Below are positions 24,412 to 35,700 of a stretch of DNA of 64,000 nt, one piece after another. A program made the translations under genes and the position numbers. The number at the start of each line of letters is the position of its first letter. The first letter of the stretch is position 1. Source of the DNA: Petrosia ficiformis (Eukaryota; Porifera; Demospongiae; Haplosclerida; Petrosiidae); the NCBI GenBank assembly GCA_947044365.1, contig OX345636.1:46501037-46565036 (forward strand), written 5' to 3'. The notes under the pieces are model-generated. The model ran no database searches. It was given only the letters and a program-made list of their open reading frames with translations, and was not told where the DNA came from.

Positions 24412-25021
24412 CTAAAACACACCTTTTCCCTTTGATCTGGTTTTGATGCTCCGGTGAATTGCAATCTGTGAGGCTTCTGTTTTCTTCTATCGATAGCGTC
24501 TATGTCAACATGGCCTCGTACTACTGCTTGTTGCAGCTTTACTGCTTCTGCCTGTCTTACTTGGGATACGGCACTTTCCAGAGTTAGTTTGTCATCCATC
24601 TGTAGCTTCTCTGAAAGTCTTGGATTTAGCAATCCCACAACAATGTGATCCCTGATCATTTCATCTCTGAGTGATCCAAATCCACAGTGCTCAACAAGAG
24701 TGTGTAGTGCTGTAATGAACGAATCTACGGATTCCCCTTCTTGCTGGCGTCTCTGGTTAAACTTAGCTCTCTCGTATATTACGTTTCTTTTCTTGATAAA
24801 ATGCGATTCGAATCGCTCTAGAACTTTATTATAGTCTTTTTGGTCTTCTTCAGAAAGGTCGAAGGACTTCAATATATCTTCTGCATCGCTTCCCATTGTA
24901 TCGATTAAAAGATATTTACCTGATTTTCTCCTGACTTACTGCTTAAGTCGGATGCTATTCGAAATTCCTCTGGTTTGGCGAAATTAAAGGTTTCTGGAGC
25001 AGGGATCTGGTATGATGACAT
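24303..25021 (-). pseudogene. Gag (capsid and nucleocapsid), frameshifted
   Basis: The likely start is the ATG at 25021-25019, just after the primer-binding site, beginning MSSYQIPAPETFNFAKPEEF. A frameshift near 24900 puts the rest in the frame 24896-24303, which carries a Ty3-type capsid (FNQRRQQEGESVDSFITALH) and a zinc knuckle CFRCGKGPPHPRLQC. Gag forms the particle that packages the element RNA. Confidence 0.8.
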
Positions 25022-25026
25022 TATAA

Positions 25027-25043
25027 TCCCACTTCTGACACCA
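25027..25043 (-). other. Primer-binding site of the LTR element
   Basis: On the - strand TGGTGTCAGAAGTGGGA directly follows the LTR end CGTTACA. The TGG start and the position fit a tRNA 3'-end primer site. I do not assign the tRNA. Confidence 0.75.
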
Positions 25044-25267
25044 TGTAACGTTCTTATTATAAGTTAAATACTCTTTTTTAGGTAAACAGTCAACTCTGAG
25101 AATGCATGAACACAACCAAGATATCCAAACCCATACAAGTTACAGCAACTATATAACAATACACCACATTGATCATGTCAGACAACCAGGATGTATTAAA
25201 AGTACCCAAAATGAGAAATGAACCGGTTAGTTGGACTGGATAAGATACCGCATTTTTAACCCCTACA
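25044..25267 (-). repeat. 5' LTR of the Ty3/gypsy element
   Basis: On the - strand it runs from TGTAGGGGTTAAAAATGCGG to AAGAACGTTACA, giving the expected TG...CA ends and a length of 224 bases. The inner border is fixed by the primer-binding site. The outer border is inferred from the TGTA/TACA symmetry. Confidence 0.7.
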
Positions 25268-25929
25268 GTACGCGATACATATTATTAACCCATACTACAC
25301 GGGAGGATTTCGAAAATTAGCGAGGGTCTGCTACCTTCCACTGCTGGTAGTAAACGACAATGATACTCATGCAGCCACCAATTTTGTAAATTACAATCTG
25401 TTAGTCATTTGAAAATGTCTACGGTTGGCCACTGTGAGTTTATAATGTTGTTTGATTGAAATAAGTTATCCGTTTGAAGATAATAATGCTGTAAATAATA
25501 ACTAAGCCCACCATCTGCAAAGAACAGAGTGGGGCAACAGCCCCTCTTTCATATCCCTATGATTGCATTCATTAAGCAATTTTATAAAATATAATATAAA
25601 CTGTATTATAGTTTCAATGATACTAACTTTTGTAAATCTAGTATGATATATTATTAAAGCAGTCCATAGTTTTCCAACTTACGACATCACTTATGTAAGC
25701 ATTTACCTTGGTTTCAGTAATGCCTACATTTGTATTACAATATTTATCAGGAATAATAATAATTATTATTTGATGTATGGTAATTGTTGTACAAGATTTG
25801 TTTTCCATCCAATAACACTAAATCAGTTTTGTCGTAATTGGGTTTATTGGAGGCGTTTCAAGTAGTTTAAATCAATCCACTCTCTGAGTTTCATTATCCA
25901 CACCTATAATTAATTATTATATGTTAGAA

Positions 25930-28900
25930 CACATAAAGGTGGAAAGCTAAGGACTGGATTGGTATTACATTGCATTTGATATAGGAAAGTTAGTGATTTC
26001 AATAATTATTATATACATAATGAATTGTATACATAAATACTTGCCATTGTATACATAATAGCTTTTTAGACCTGTATTTAAACAATAACAATAATTGTAC
26101 AGAGAATTATATAACCATGATACTATGTACTTATGGAGTAAGGACCAGTTTCATTCCCAACATTTATGAGTAAATTATATTAGTAGTCTTTAAGCTTATT
26201 TCAAGGGTTTCAATAGGTATTCAATCTAATAAAATAACAACTCTTTGACTTTCAATGTTTTCACAATCTTTATTTAAATCTCTTTGTAGTACATGAAATT
26301 GGACTGGATTGGTATTACTTCACATATGATATAGGAAAGTTAGTGATTTCAATTATACATATAAAGAACAGTTGAAAGAAATACTTGCCATAATTTCTAC
26401 ATAATTATATATATTACCATTATTATTACTGGTAATAATATATCAAATAGTGTACTTATGGATTAAGGACTGGGTTCGTTTACCATTCCTTATGAGTAAA
26501 TTATATTAGTCATCTTTAAGCTTGTTTCGATAACTACTCCTTTAATGTCATCACAATCTGTGCTTAAATTACTTTAAAGTCCATGAAATTGGAAAGCTAT
26601 GGACTGGATTGGGATTACTTCACTTATGATATAGGAAAGTTAGTAATTTCAATTATATGCATAAGGAACAGTTTAAATAAATACTCTCGTTGACTTTCGA
26701 TAATTATTGAAGAAAGTTAGTGATTTCAATTATAGGTGTTCAATCTAATACAATAACTACTCTTTAATGTCATCACAATCAGTTCTTAAATTACTTTAGA
26801 GTCCATGAAATTGGAAAGCTATGGATCGGATTAGTATCGCATCTGGTCCTTACTCCTTAATCACATAGTACCTATATATAAATGTCAGTATAATACTAGT
26901 TATTATTGCAATACAATTTCTGAAAGCTCTGTAACTCTGGCCAGTATTTATATTATTTATACTGTACTTTATACATATAATTGAAATCACTAACTCTCCT
27001 ATATCTAATGTGATGTAATCCGGTCCTTAATCCATAAGCACATTGTACATTATATAATTGTCAGTATAATAATCCTGAAATACAAGTTCTGAAAGCTCTG
27101 AAACTCTGGCAAGTACTTCTTTATACTGTTCTTTATACATATAATTGAAATCACTAACTTTCCTTTATCTATTATGATATAATACCAATCCGGTCCATAG
27201 CTTTCCAACTCCATGTATTGTAAAGAATTTTAAGTCGATATTGTGACAACATTGAAAGTCAAAAAGACCAGTTATTGTATTAAATTGATTACCTGTTGAA
27301 ACACTTCAAATCAATTGAAACACAACAAAAACAATTTTGTCATAATTGATGTATGATGAATCCAGTTTTTATTCCATAAGCACATAGTACGTTATATAAT
27401 TGTCAGTATAATAATTATTACTGAAATACAAGTTCTGAAAGCTCTGAAACTTGTATTTCAGTAATAACTATTATTCTTTATCCATATAATTGAAATCACT
27501 AACTCTCCTATATCTAATATCATGTAATACCAATCCGGTCCATAGCTTTACAACTTCATGTATTGTAAAGAAATTTAAGTATATATTGGGACAACATTGA
27601 AAGTCAAAGAGAGTAGTTATTGTATTAGATAGGGATGGGCAATATTTTGATTATCATGATAATCATGATTAAAATTTCCTGTGATAATCGTATCGTCTAA
27701 ATATTCCCATATCGTGGTCACAAAAATAACAATTATTGTGCCATAACTTCAGGTTTTCAGTACTATCAAATCTAAATCAGTTTTTCAACACTGTTTACTC
27801 AACAAATAAAAGGTATCAATTTGATTGTTGAATGAAATCTACATACATATGTAAGGTAGCCAATAATCGCAATAATCGTGATACTTGCAAAAACAATAAT
27901 CGTTGACTCATATTTTCATAATCGCCCATCCCTTGTATTAGATTGAACACCTGTTGAAACACTTCAATTAAGCTTAAATGTGTAAAAATATTTTGGTCAC
28001 AATAATATAATGGATAATGAATCCGGTCCTTACTCCTTAATCACATAGTATGTTATATAATTGTCAGCATAACAGTTGTTACTGAAATATCATTTCTGAA
28101 AGCTCTGTAACTCTGGCAAGTATTTATTTATACTGTACTTTATACATATAATTGAAATCACTAACTTTCCTTTATCTAATGTGATTTAATACCACTCCGG
28201 TCCATAGCTTTCCAAATTCATGTATTGTGAAGAAATTTAAGTACATATTGTGACAACATTGAAAGTCAAAGAGAGTAGTTATTGTATTAGATTGAACACC
28301 TGTTGAAACACTTCAAATAAGCTTAAAGGTGTAAAAATATTTTGGTCACAACAAGAGATAATGAATCCGGTCCTTACTCATTAGTCACATAATACGCTAT
28401 ACAATATTGTCACTATAAATATATTACTGAAATTCAAGTTCTGAAAGCTCTGAAACTCTGGCAAGTACTTATTTATATTGTACTTTATACTTATAATTGA
28501 AATCACTAACTTTCTATTATCTAATGTGATGTAATACCAATCCGGTCCATATCTTGCTAACTTAATGTATTGTAAAGAAATTTAAGTACAACATTGAAAT
28601 TCAAAGAGAGTAGTTATAGTATTAGACTGAACACCTGTTGAATTACTTCAAACTAATGGAAAAACAACAAAGACAATTTAGTTGTAATTGATGAATGATG
28701 AATCTGGTCCTTACTCCATAAACACATAATATGTTATATAATAGTCAGTATAAAAATAGTTATTATTGAAATGCAACTTCTGAAATCTCTGAAACTCTGG
28801 CAAGTACTTATTTATATTGTTCTTTATACTTATAATTGAAATCACTAACTCTCCTATATCTAATGTGGTGTAATACCAATCCGGTCCATAGCTTTCAAAA

Positions 28901-30148
28901 TTCATATATTGTAAAGAAATTTAAGCACATATTGTGACAACATTAAAAGTCAAGGAGAGTAGTTATTGTATTAGATTGAACATCTGTTGAAACACTTCAA
29001 ATAAGCTTAAAGGTGGTAAAATATTTTGGTCACAATAATAGATAATGAATCCGGTCATTACTCATTAGTCACATTATACGCTATACAATTGTCACTATAA
29101 ATATATTACTGAAATTCAATTTCTGAAAGCTCTGAAACTCTATAATGAATCCGGTCCTTACTCCATAACCACATAATACGTTATATGATTGTCAGCATAA
29201 TAACAGTTGTTACTGAAATACCAGTTCTGAAAGCTCTGTAACTCTGGGAAGTATTTATTTATACTGTACTTTATACATGTAATTGAAATCACTAACTTTC
29301 CTTTATCTAATGTGATGTAATACCACTCCGGTCCATAGCTTTCCAAATTCATGTATTGTGAAGAAATTTAAGTACATATTGTGACAACATTGAAAGTCAA
29401 AGAGAGTAGTTATTGTATTAGATTGAACACCTGTTGAAACACTTCAAATAAGCTTAATTAAAGGTGTAAAAATATTTTGGTCACAATAATAGATAATGAA
29501 TCCGGTCATTACTCATTAGTCACATTATACGCTATACAATTGTCACTATAAATGTATTACTGAAATTCAATTTCTGAAAGCTCTGAAACTCTATAATGAA
29601 TCCGGTCCTTACTCCATAACCACATAATACGTTATATGATTGTCAGCATAATAACAGTTGTTACTGAAATACCAGTTCTGAAAGCTCTGTAACTCTGGGA
29701 AGTATTTATTTATACTGTACTTTATACATGTAATTGAAATCACTAACTTTCCTTTATCTAATGTGATGTAATACCACTCCGGTCCATAGCTTTCCAAATT
29801 CATGTATTGTGAAGAAATTTAAGTACATATTGTGACAACATTGAAAGTCAAAGAGAGTAGTTATTGTATTAGATTGAACACCTGTTGAAACACTTCAAAT
29901 AAGCTTAAAGGTGGTAAAATATTTTGGTCACAATAATAGATAATGAATCCGGTCATTACTCATTAGTCACATTATACGCTATACAATTGTCACTATAAAT
30001 ATATTACTGAAATTCAAGTTCTGAAAGCTCTGAAACTCTGGCAAGTACTTATTTATACTGTTCTTTATACATGTAATTGAATCACTTTCCTTTATACTAA
30101 CTTTCCTTTATCTAATGTGATGTAATACCAATCCGGTCCATAGCTTGC
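25930..30148. repeat. Inverted tandem-repeat array, unit about 345 bp
   Basis: Units marked by CCAATCCGGTCCATAGCTTTCC and ATGAATCCGGTCCTTACTCC recur at roughly 345-base spacing from about 26860 to 30140. About three units in the opposite orientation (GGAAAGCTATGGACTGGATT) occupy 25938-26835. The orientation switches near 26838. Positions 29040-29488 and 29489-29937 are two nearly identical 449-base higher-order repeats, each holding a full unit plus a 100-base partial one. The 64-codon open frames at 29158 and 29609 are identical by-products of this duplication. No gene is seen. Confidence 0.85.
27631..27933. mobile_element. Young MITE with 10-bp ends and 10-bp target duplication (family D)
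   Basis: A 303-base insertion has perfect ends AGGGATGGGC and GCCCATCCCT. Perfect direct repeats TGTATTAGAT stand on both sides (27621-27630 and 27934-27943). It interrupts a satellite unit whose uninterrupted form is seen in neighbouring units. The interior is AT-rich and non-coding. The target-duplication length suggests a Mutator-like mechanism, but no transposase was seen to confirm it. Confidence 0.85.
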
Positions 30149-30250
30149 TGTATGGGTTAAAAATTATCTAGTATACGTATCCGGTCCTCTTAACCGGTTG
30201 ATTTCCCAAAACAGACACTTTTAATATATGGCGGACATCGACATGGTCTG
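30149..30250 (+). repeat. LTR-like relic, opposite in orientation to 25044-25267
   Basis: Starts TGTATGGGTTAAAAATT and contains TAACCGGTTGATTTCCC and ACTTTTAATAT. These align through about 100 bases with the first part of the gypsy LTR read from the - strand. It may be a solo LTR of a related element or the other inverted end of a composite structure around the satellite array. Confidence 0.5.
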
Positions 30251-30522
30251 AGTACGGTGCAATTTTTTTGATTCTAATTAACTGATTACAACTTCAGAGC
30301 AATGTATACGGCGTATACTTCGGATTACTTCCGTACATGCTCAATTCGAGCACTTGGACTAGTTGTGTCACCCTTAATAGCGCTTATGAAAGATGAAGTG
30401 GAGATTTTTAAGTAAAGACCAAAGGATTGGAAGCTGCATTTGGATGTTGGATTTGTTTGCTGATGCCAACTGGCATTTTTAATAATAATATTCATCACTA
30501 CATTCCTGTGTATGTGGCTAGT

Positions 30523-30545
30523 GTCCAGACCCTTCCCCGCTTTAG
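30523..30545 (+). promoter_or_regulatory. GC-rich upstream motif of gene 3
   Basis: GTCCAGACCCTTCCCCGC followed by TTTAG lies 25 bases before the start codon, in otherwise AT-rich DNA. The same motif occurs twice before gene 4 and once, inverted, at 20974-20996. It may be a core promoter or 5' UTR element. Function is inferred from position and conservation only. Confidence 0.45.
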
Positions 30546-30570
30546 GGTTGGGTCTGGCTTGTTTATCAAG

Positions 30571-32717
30571 ATGACTATCTTTCTACGGTTGCTCATGATT
30601 TTTTCCATAAGTTATCGCTCTGAGGCTGGTAAGTTTGTCTTGTTGTGTTAATACAATCACCAACCTAACAATATATCTCCTTATTCATTCCCTACATGTA
30701 TATATATATATATACATTATATTTGATTGACTGAATATATACATAAAACAGTTATTGGTCGTGGAGCTTTACGTTTAATAAGAGACAAGCAATATTCGAC
30801 TACTCAAGCTTGGAATTCTGGTATAGTTCAGATCTATTATGGAGGTTGGGGTAATATTTGTGATGATTCTTCCTTTGGGTCTGATGAAGCAGATGTTGTA
30901 TGTCATCAACTTGCATACACTGGTGCATCTTCATATGGGAACACTGGATCCATCACTATGTGAGCTAATAAGCTACTACGTAATGTCGTAGCATCCATTG
31001 ATTTTATAGAATATAGTTCTATAAGTTCATATATATTTTGGTAATTGGTTTGTAAATACTTCAATACCATGTAGTGGACTAACTCAAAATAACTACTGGA
31101 AATTGTCCATATTGAACAACAACGAGAAAAAGGGTATCCTATGATTGCTTTGTTTGTGGCATCCAGGATTTAATAGTCATGGCTGACTCACTCGTGCCTG
31201 AAACACAACAGCCTAGTATAGTTATTATTTTGATTATTTACTGTTCTTTCTTTTTAAAGGTTAAAATATACATGTATATAAATTATAAAATATATAATTA
31301 TTCATTAAACAATCATAAAGCAATCATAGGGGATAGCCTTGCAGGCCATTAATAATTGGATATATCCCACTTCCAAATATGAAATATGATTTCTTTAATT
31401 TTTATCTGCTTTCGTATTATATTACTGTTTTGTAGGTTATTTCGCTATGTTTCTCAGACCTTTGATTATAGTTACTATTTAAACATTGCAAAAGAAGTTT
31501 GTACTAAGTAAATAACTAGTGAGATTAAAGCATTGTGCGAACAAGCTGGAGGAATTTTAATGTACAGATAAGAGATTTTATTGATATTCCGATAAACTGA
31601 TAATTACTTTAGATATGTACCGATAACTGATACCGATCTAATATTCTATCTGGTTTCTGTGATAATGAGCATTTTCTTAATAATTATGAGTATCACACAA
31701 ATAATTAATGCAATATTGGTTACATGATTCAGAAATAGCCAATAAAAATAATGGCTGATAATCACTGATACCAATTAATGATTCGATTATCGGTACATCG
31801 CTAGAAATAGCACATGAGTATGCTATGAAGATGGCACAAAAATAGGCGACATTCCATTACCTACAAAGCATATTTGCCTTGTTACAAATGAGAGAAAACT
31901 AATTTAAAAAGATGATGACATTCTCATCGTCTTGTGAAATCCAACAACAGTTATTTGGTTTCTTTATATGAAACGTTTTAATAGTTTTTGAATACATTTG
32001 CAATGTAAAATGTTACTAAGAGGATTTTAACTATTTTGCCATTTTCTTCCGTCTATTTCAGATATGGTACAGATACCAACTTAACAGCGATTGAAGATGT
32101 GTCGTGTGATTACAGCAGTTACCTTGTATTACTACAATGCAGTGTGTCCAGTCACTACTCTAGTTACTGTAGTGAGGACAGTAATGACCTTGTTGTTGAA
32201 TGTTGTGAGTTTAGTTGCAAACGTAGTTATTCATTCCTTATAGAATATTAAGATGACAGTTGAATAAAAATAAATACAAGCTTATAATGATTATGTATAT
32301 AGAGTAAAACAAGTGTATATAGAGAAAAAAAAACATCCCTATGATTGCTTTACAAGTTTAAGTGAAGATAAAAGTATCCTTATGACTGCTTTGTGGTGTC
32401 CAGCATTCAGTAATCATGGCTGACTTCATCAAGCGTGAAAGACAACAGCTTATTATAGTTATTATTTTGATTATCTACTCTCCTGACCTTTCAAAGGACC
32501 TTGTAGAACTTTAGGAATATATTTCAGGCAGAATAGCTAACTATTAGTTCCAGTTTCTACGTAAGCTACACAGCTTTCTTTCTGCTTGTGTGTAGAGCTT
32601 GATTGCGCGTTCTTTTACGTGCCATGCCCATTAATTGACCGAGCCCCCGGGATGATGTAACTTCCTTAACTACGTATACAACGCATACTTGCGTAGGTGA
32701 CACAAACATATATATAT

Positions 32718-32760
<43 letters not shown>

Positions 32761-35700
32761 ATACATCGAACCCATGGGAAAGCAATCATAGGGATGGCCC
32801 TACGGGCCATAATAATTTTAAATAGGTACTGTTGTAAAGGGGAATCATGTTGAGGGAAGTTCAGCTCATTGTAAGAGTGTTGGGTTTAATCACTGTGATA
32901 ATCACACTGTATTATGTGAAGTGAATCAAGCAGCTAGTTCAATTAAATATCACATTTCATGTAGAGTCTCACGATGAAATAAAGTTTTAATTACTGATAC
33001 ATCTGCTTTTATTTTGTCATGTCACACTAGAACTGCTACTACAAGAGTTATGATACTACATGTACATGTATATACAACTGTTCTGTTATCATTCTCATTT
33101 CTGCTATCAAATTTCATATTAATTGTAGTGTCACATGAGCAGATAACGTGTCTGTTCAAATAATTATTGTATTGTCAAATGACAAATAAAGTATTAGTGG
33201 GCTGCTTTGTAATTTAATCATCAACAACCCAATGACTAAATAATTCTAATTTAGTATTAGTTCTAACTAAATATTAGTATCTGTTCTAATATCACATGAC
33301 TAAATATTACATGTAGTATCAGTTCTAATATCACATGACTAAATATTAGTATCAGTTCTAATATCACATGACTAAACATTAGTGGCAGTTCTAATATCAC
33401 ATGACTAAATATTAGTATCAGTTCTAATATCACATGACTAAATATTAGTATCAGTTCTAATATCACATGACTAAACATTAGTGGCAGTTCTAATATCACA
33501 TGACTAAATATTAGTAGCAGTTTTAATATCATGTAGAAGCTAATAATAATAATCACTACACTTTGAGTATAAAAGGGAATTTTTTCCCCAAAAAGCAGTC
33601 TCATAATTTGTGCTAGTGTTGTACTATGCCACAGTCTAAAATGTGGGCATTGCCTCACTAGATTAAAATTCTCATTTCGTTTCTATTGTAGCATATTAGC
33701 TTCATTCTGATACTTTCTTAGAAGCTCTTTTGTGTAGCTGCACGTGTAAGTAGTAAAAGTTGAATTTGTAAAAGTTGCAGAGCCCACCCATATAAACTTA
33801 CTGTATTGTGTGCTAAAATGTCACGGGTACCTGAGTATCCACCTAGTATATCTAGCTCCATTTCCTACCCATTAGTCAACTCTAATGCACTAATTACTAT
33901 AAGATATTGTTGTTGAAGTGAGAAGCAAACAAATGTTCACTAAACAAACATATATTTCTCTTCCAAAATAATCATAATTATAATAATTATTACAGATTCT
34001 ACCAGAATATGGGATAGCCCATCATCAGGTCAGATACGTCTAACAGGAGGTGAATATTCTAATATAGGGCTTCTCGAGATCTACTGTAATGGAGAGTGGG
34101 GAACAGTGTGTGATGATGGTTTCTATGGTACAGAAGCACGAGTAGCATGTAGACAATTGGGATACAATGACTACTATGATTATGACAGTGGCAGCATGTG
34201 AGAACCTACTTGTTTGTAGCATGTCACCAGCTCTGGGAGTACTAGTATCTTTATTATTCAATTTGTGAGGCAATGTCCTCTCTTTAAATGTTTGAGCACT
34301 ATAATGCCATTTTACATGTACATGTACATGTATGTTACGTAATTCTAGACATGTGTAATAATCAAAATTTGTTCTTGAGGAATTACATTCGGTATTGACT
34401 GAACAATGTAATTACATAACGAAATGGCAGAATAGCGAGCATTCAAACAGAGTGTGTTACCTCGTCAATGAGGCATTAGGAAACCACCTTGAGCCAGCTA
34501 ATATGGGGTTGCTTTTTATTTTCCGTACTGACATTTCATTCAAGAGAAGAATAATAATCCATTTCAAGCCTGCATGTACATATCAAAGCTATATTCTGAT
34601 AACAGTTTTTACTTACTGTTCATCAGGCAGCCTTAATGATACCTACAAGGCTACAGTAATACATGCATATAATGCATATACACATAGCATGATACATACA
34701 TAAGTTTGAAGTGGATTCTCTCGAGTGAAAGATCAGTAAGATGAATTGTCACTATTTCCAAAACCAGTCACATTCATCTTCATGCATGTAATATAATCAT
34801 AATTTACAAAGAAGGAAACTTTTCTGCAAAATAATTTGACTTAATGATACCTTCAATCGCTTGTCATTGCGCCATTTTGTACAGAAAGTCAATGAAATTT
34901 GGTATCTAAGAAGCATAATTGCCATGGATAATTGACTTCCTATACGAAATAACGAAATGGCGAACAATTGAATGAAAATGTTTGGTCAAAATTATTTTGC
35001 AGGAAAGTGTCCTTTTTTAAAAATTGAGTCATACATGTATAATTATTTGTAATATCAATGATAAGCAAATCATGTGTAAATACATTTAGGTATAGTCACG
35101 CAATCATTACAGTTTGTTTATTTTATGGCCATTACTATGATTGCATTCCATAGTGGTTTAATAGATTTGTGTTACATACTTGTTGCATACACACTATAGA
35201 GGTTATGTCAATCCTATGGGGTTGGTCAATGGCAGGCATATAAAAGAACGCAGAATGAAGCTGCTTGTAGAATTTATAATCTAATGGCTGTTCTATAGCT
35301 TCGAATGTTATGCAAGAACTTTTAGATGGTGGAAAATACATATACATGTAACTTAAGCCTACTATTAATTGCTTCCACTAAATTTAGCGATTTTAAACAC
35401 TTGGATTTGTCGATTTTTTGCCTAGTATGCGTAATAAAATGATGATGTAATTTTTTTAGTGTGTACTAATTTTACCGATTATTATGTTAATTGCTAAAAT
35501 TGCTAAAAGCAATACACGCAATAAATTGCAATTAAAAGTAGACTTATTAAGGCTGAAATGTATAACCTGAATATCCAGTTATCTGGAATACTATCTGGAT
35601 GTTAATCTTACAAGAACCAGATAATCATTGTATTCAGTTTACATAAAAAATTGAAATCTTCTCATAACAGTTGATTAAAATATTCTCATATATAGTTACA

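Larger units (their letters stand above)
21278..25267 (-). mobile_element. Ty3/gypsy-type LTR retrotransposon, decayed and 3'-truncated
   Basis: In - strand order it contains an LTR, primer-binding site, gag, protease, reverse transcriptase, RNase H and integrase, the Ty3/gypsy order. Multiple frameshifts and a stop break the reading frame. I find no second LTR below 21278, so the 3' end is missing or too diverged to see. Its coding regions have a more balanced base composition than the AT-rich flanks. Confidence 0.9.

Noticed and set aside
29158..29803. Two identical 64-codon - strand frames
   Set aside because: They sit in duplicated satellite units; the frame is not kept open in most other units.
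33268..33530. CRISPR-like regularly spaced repeats
   Set aside because: Units are contiguous with no unique spacers, in a eukaryotic intron.
33263..33658. 131-codon - strand frame with repeated FSHVILEL units
   Set aside because: By-product of a 33-bp minisatellite whose unit is a multiple of three.
34395..34703. 102-codon frame, repeated as a 115-codon frame at 52451-52798
   Set aside because: Lies inside the duplicated intron of genes 3 and 4; the two copies differ by indels that alter the sequence, with no domain or splice context.
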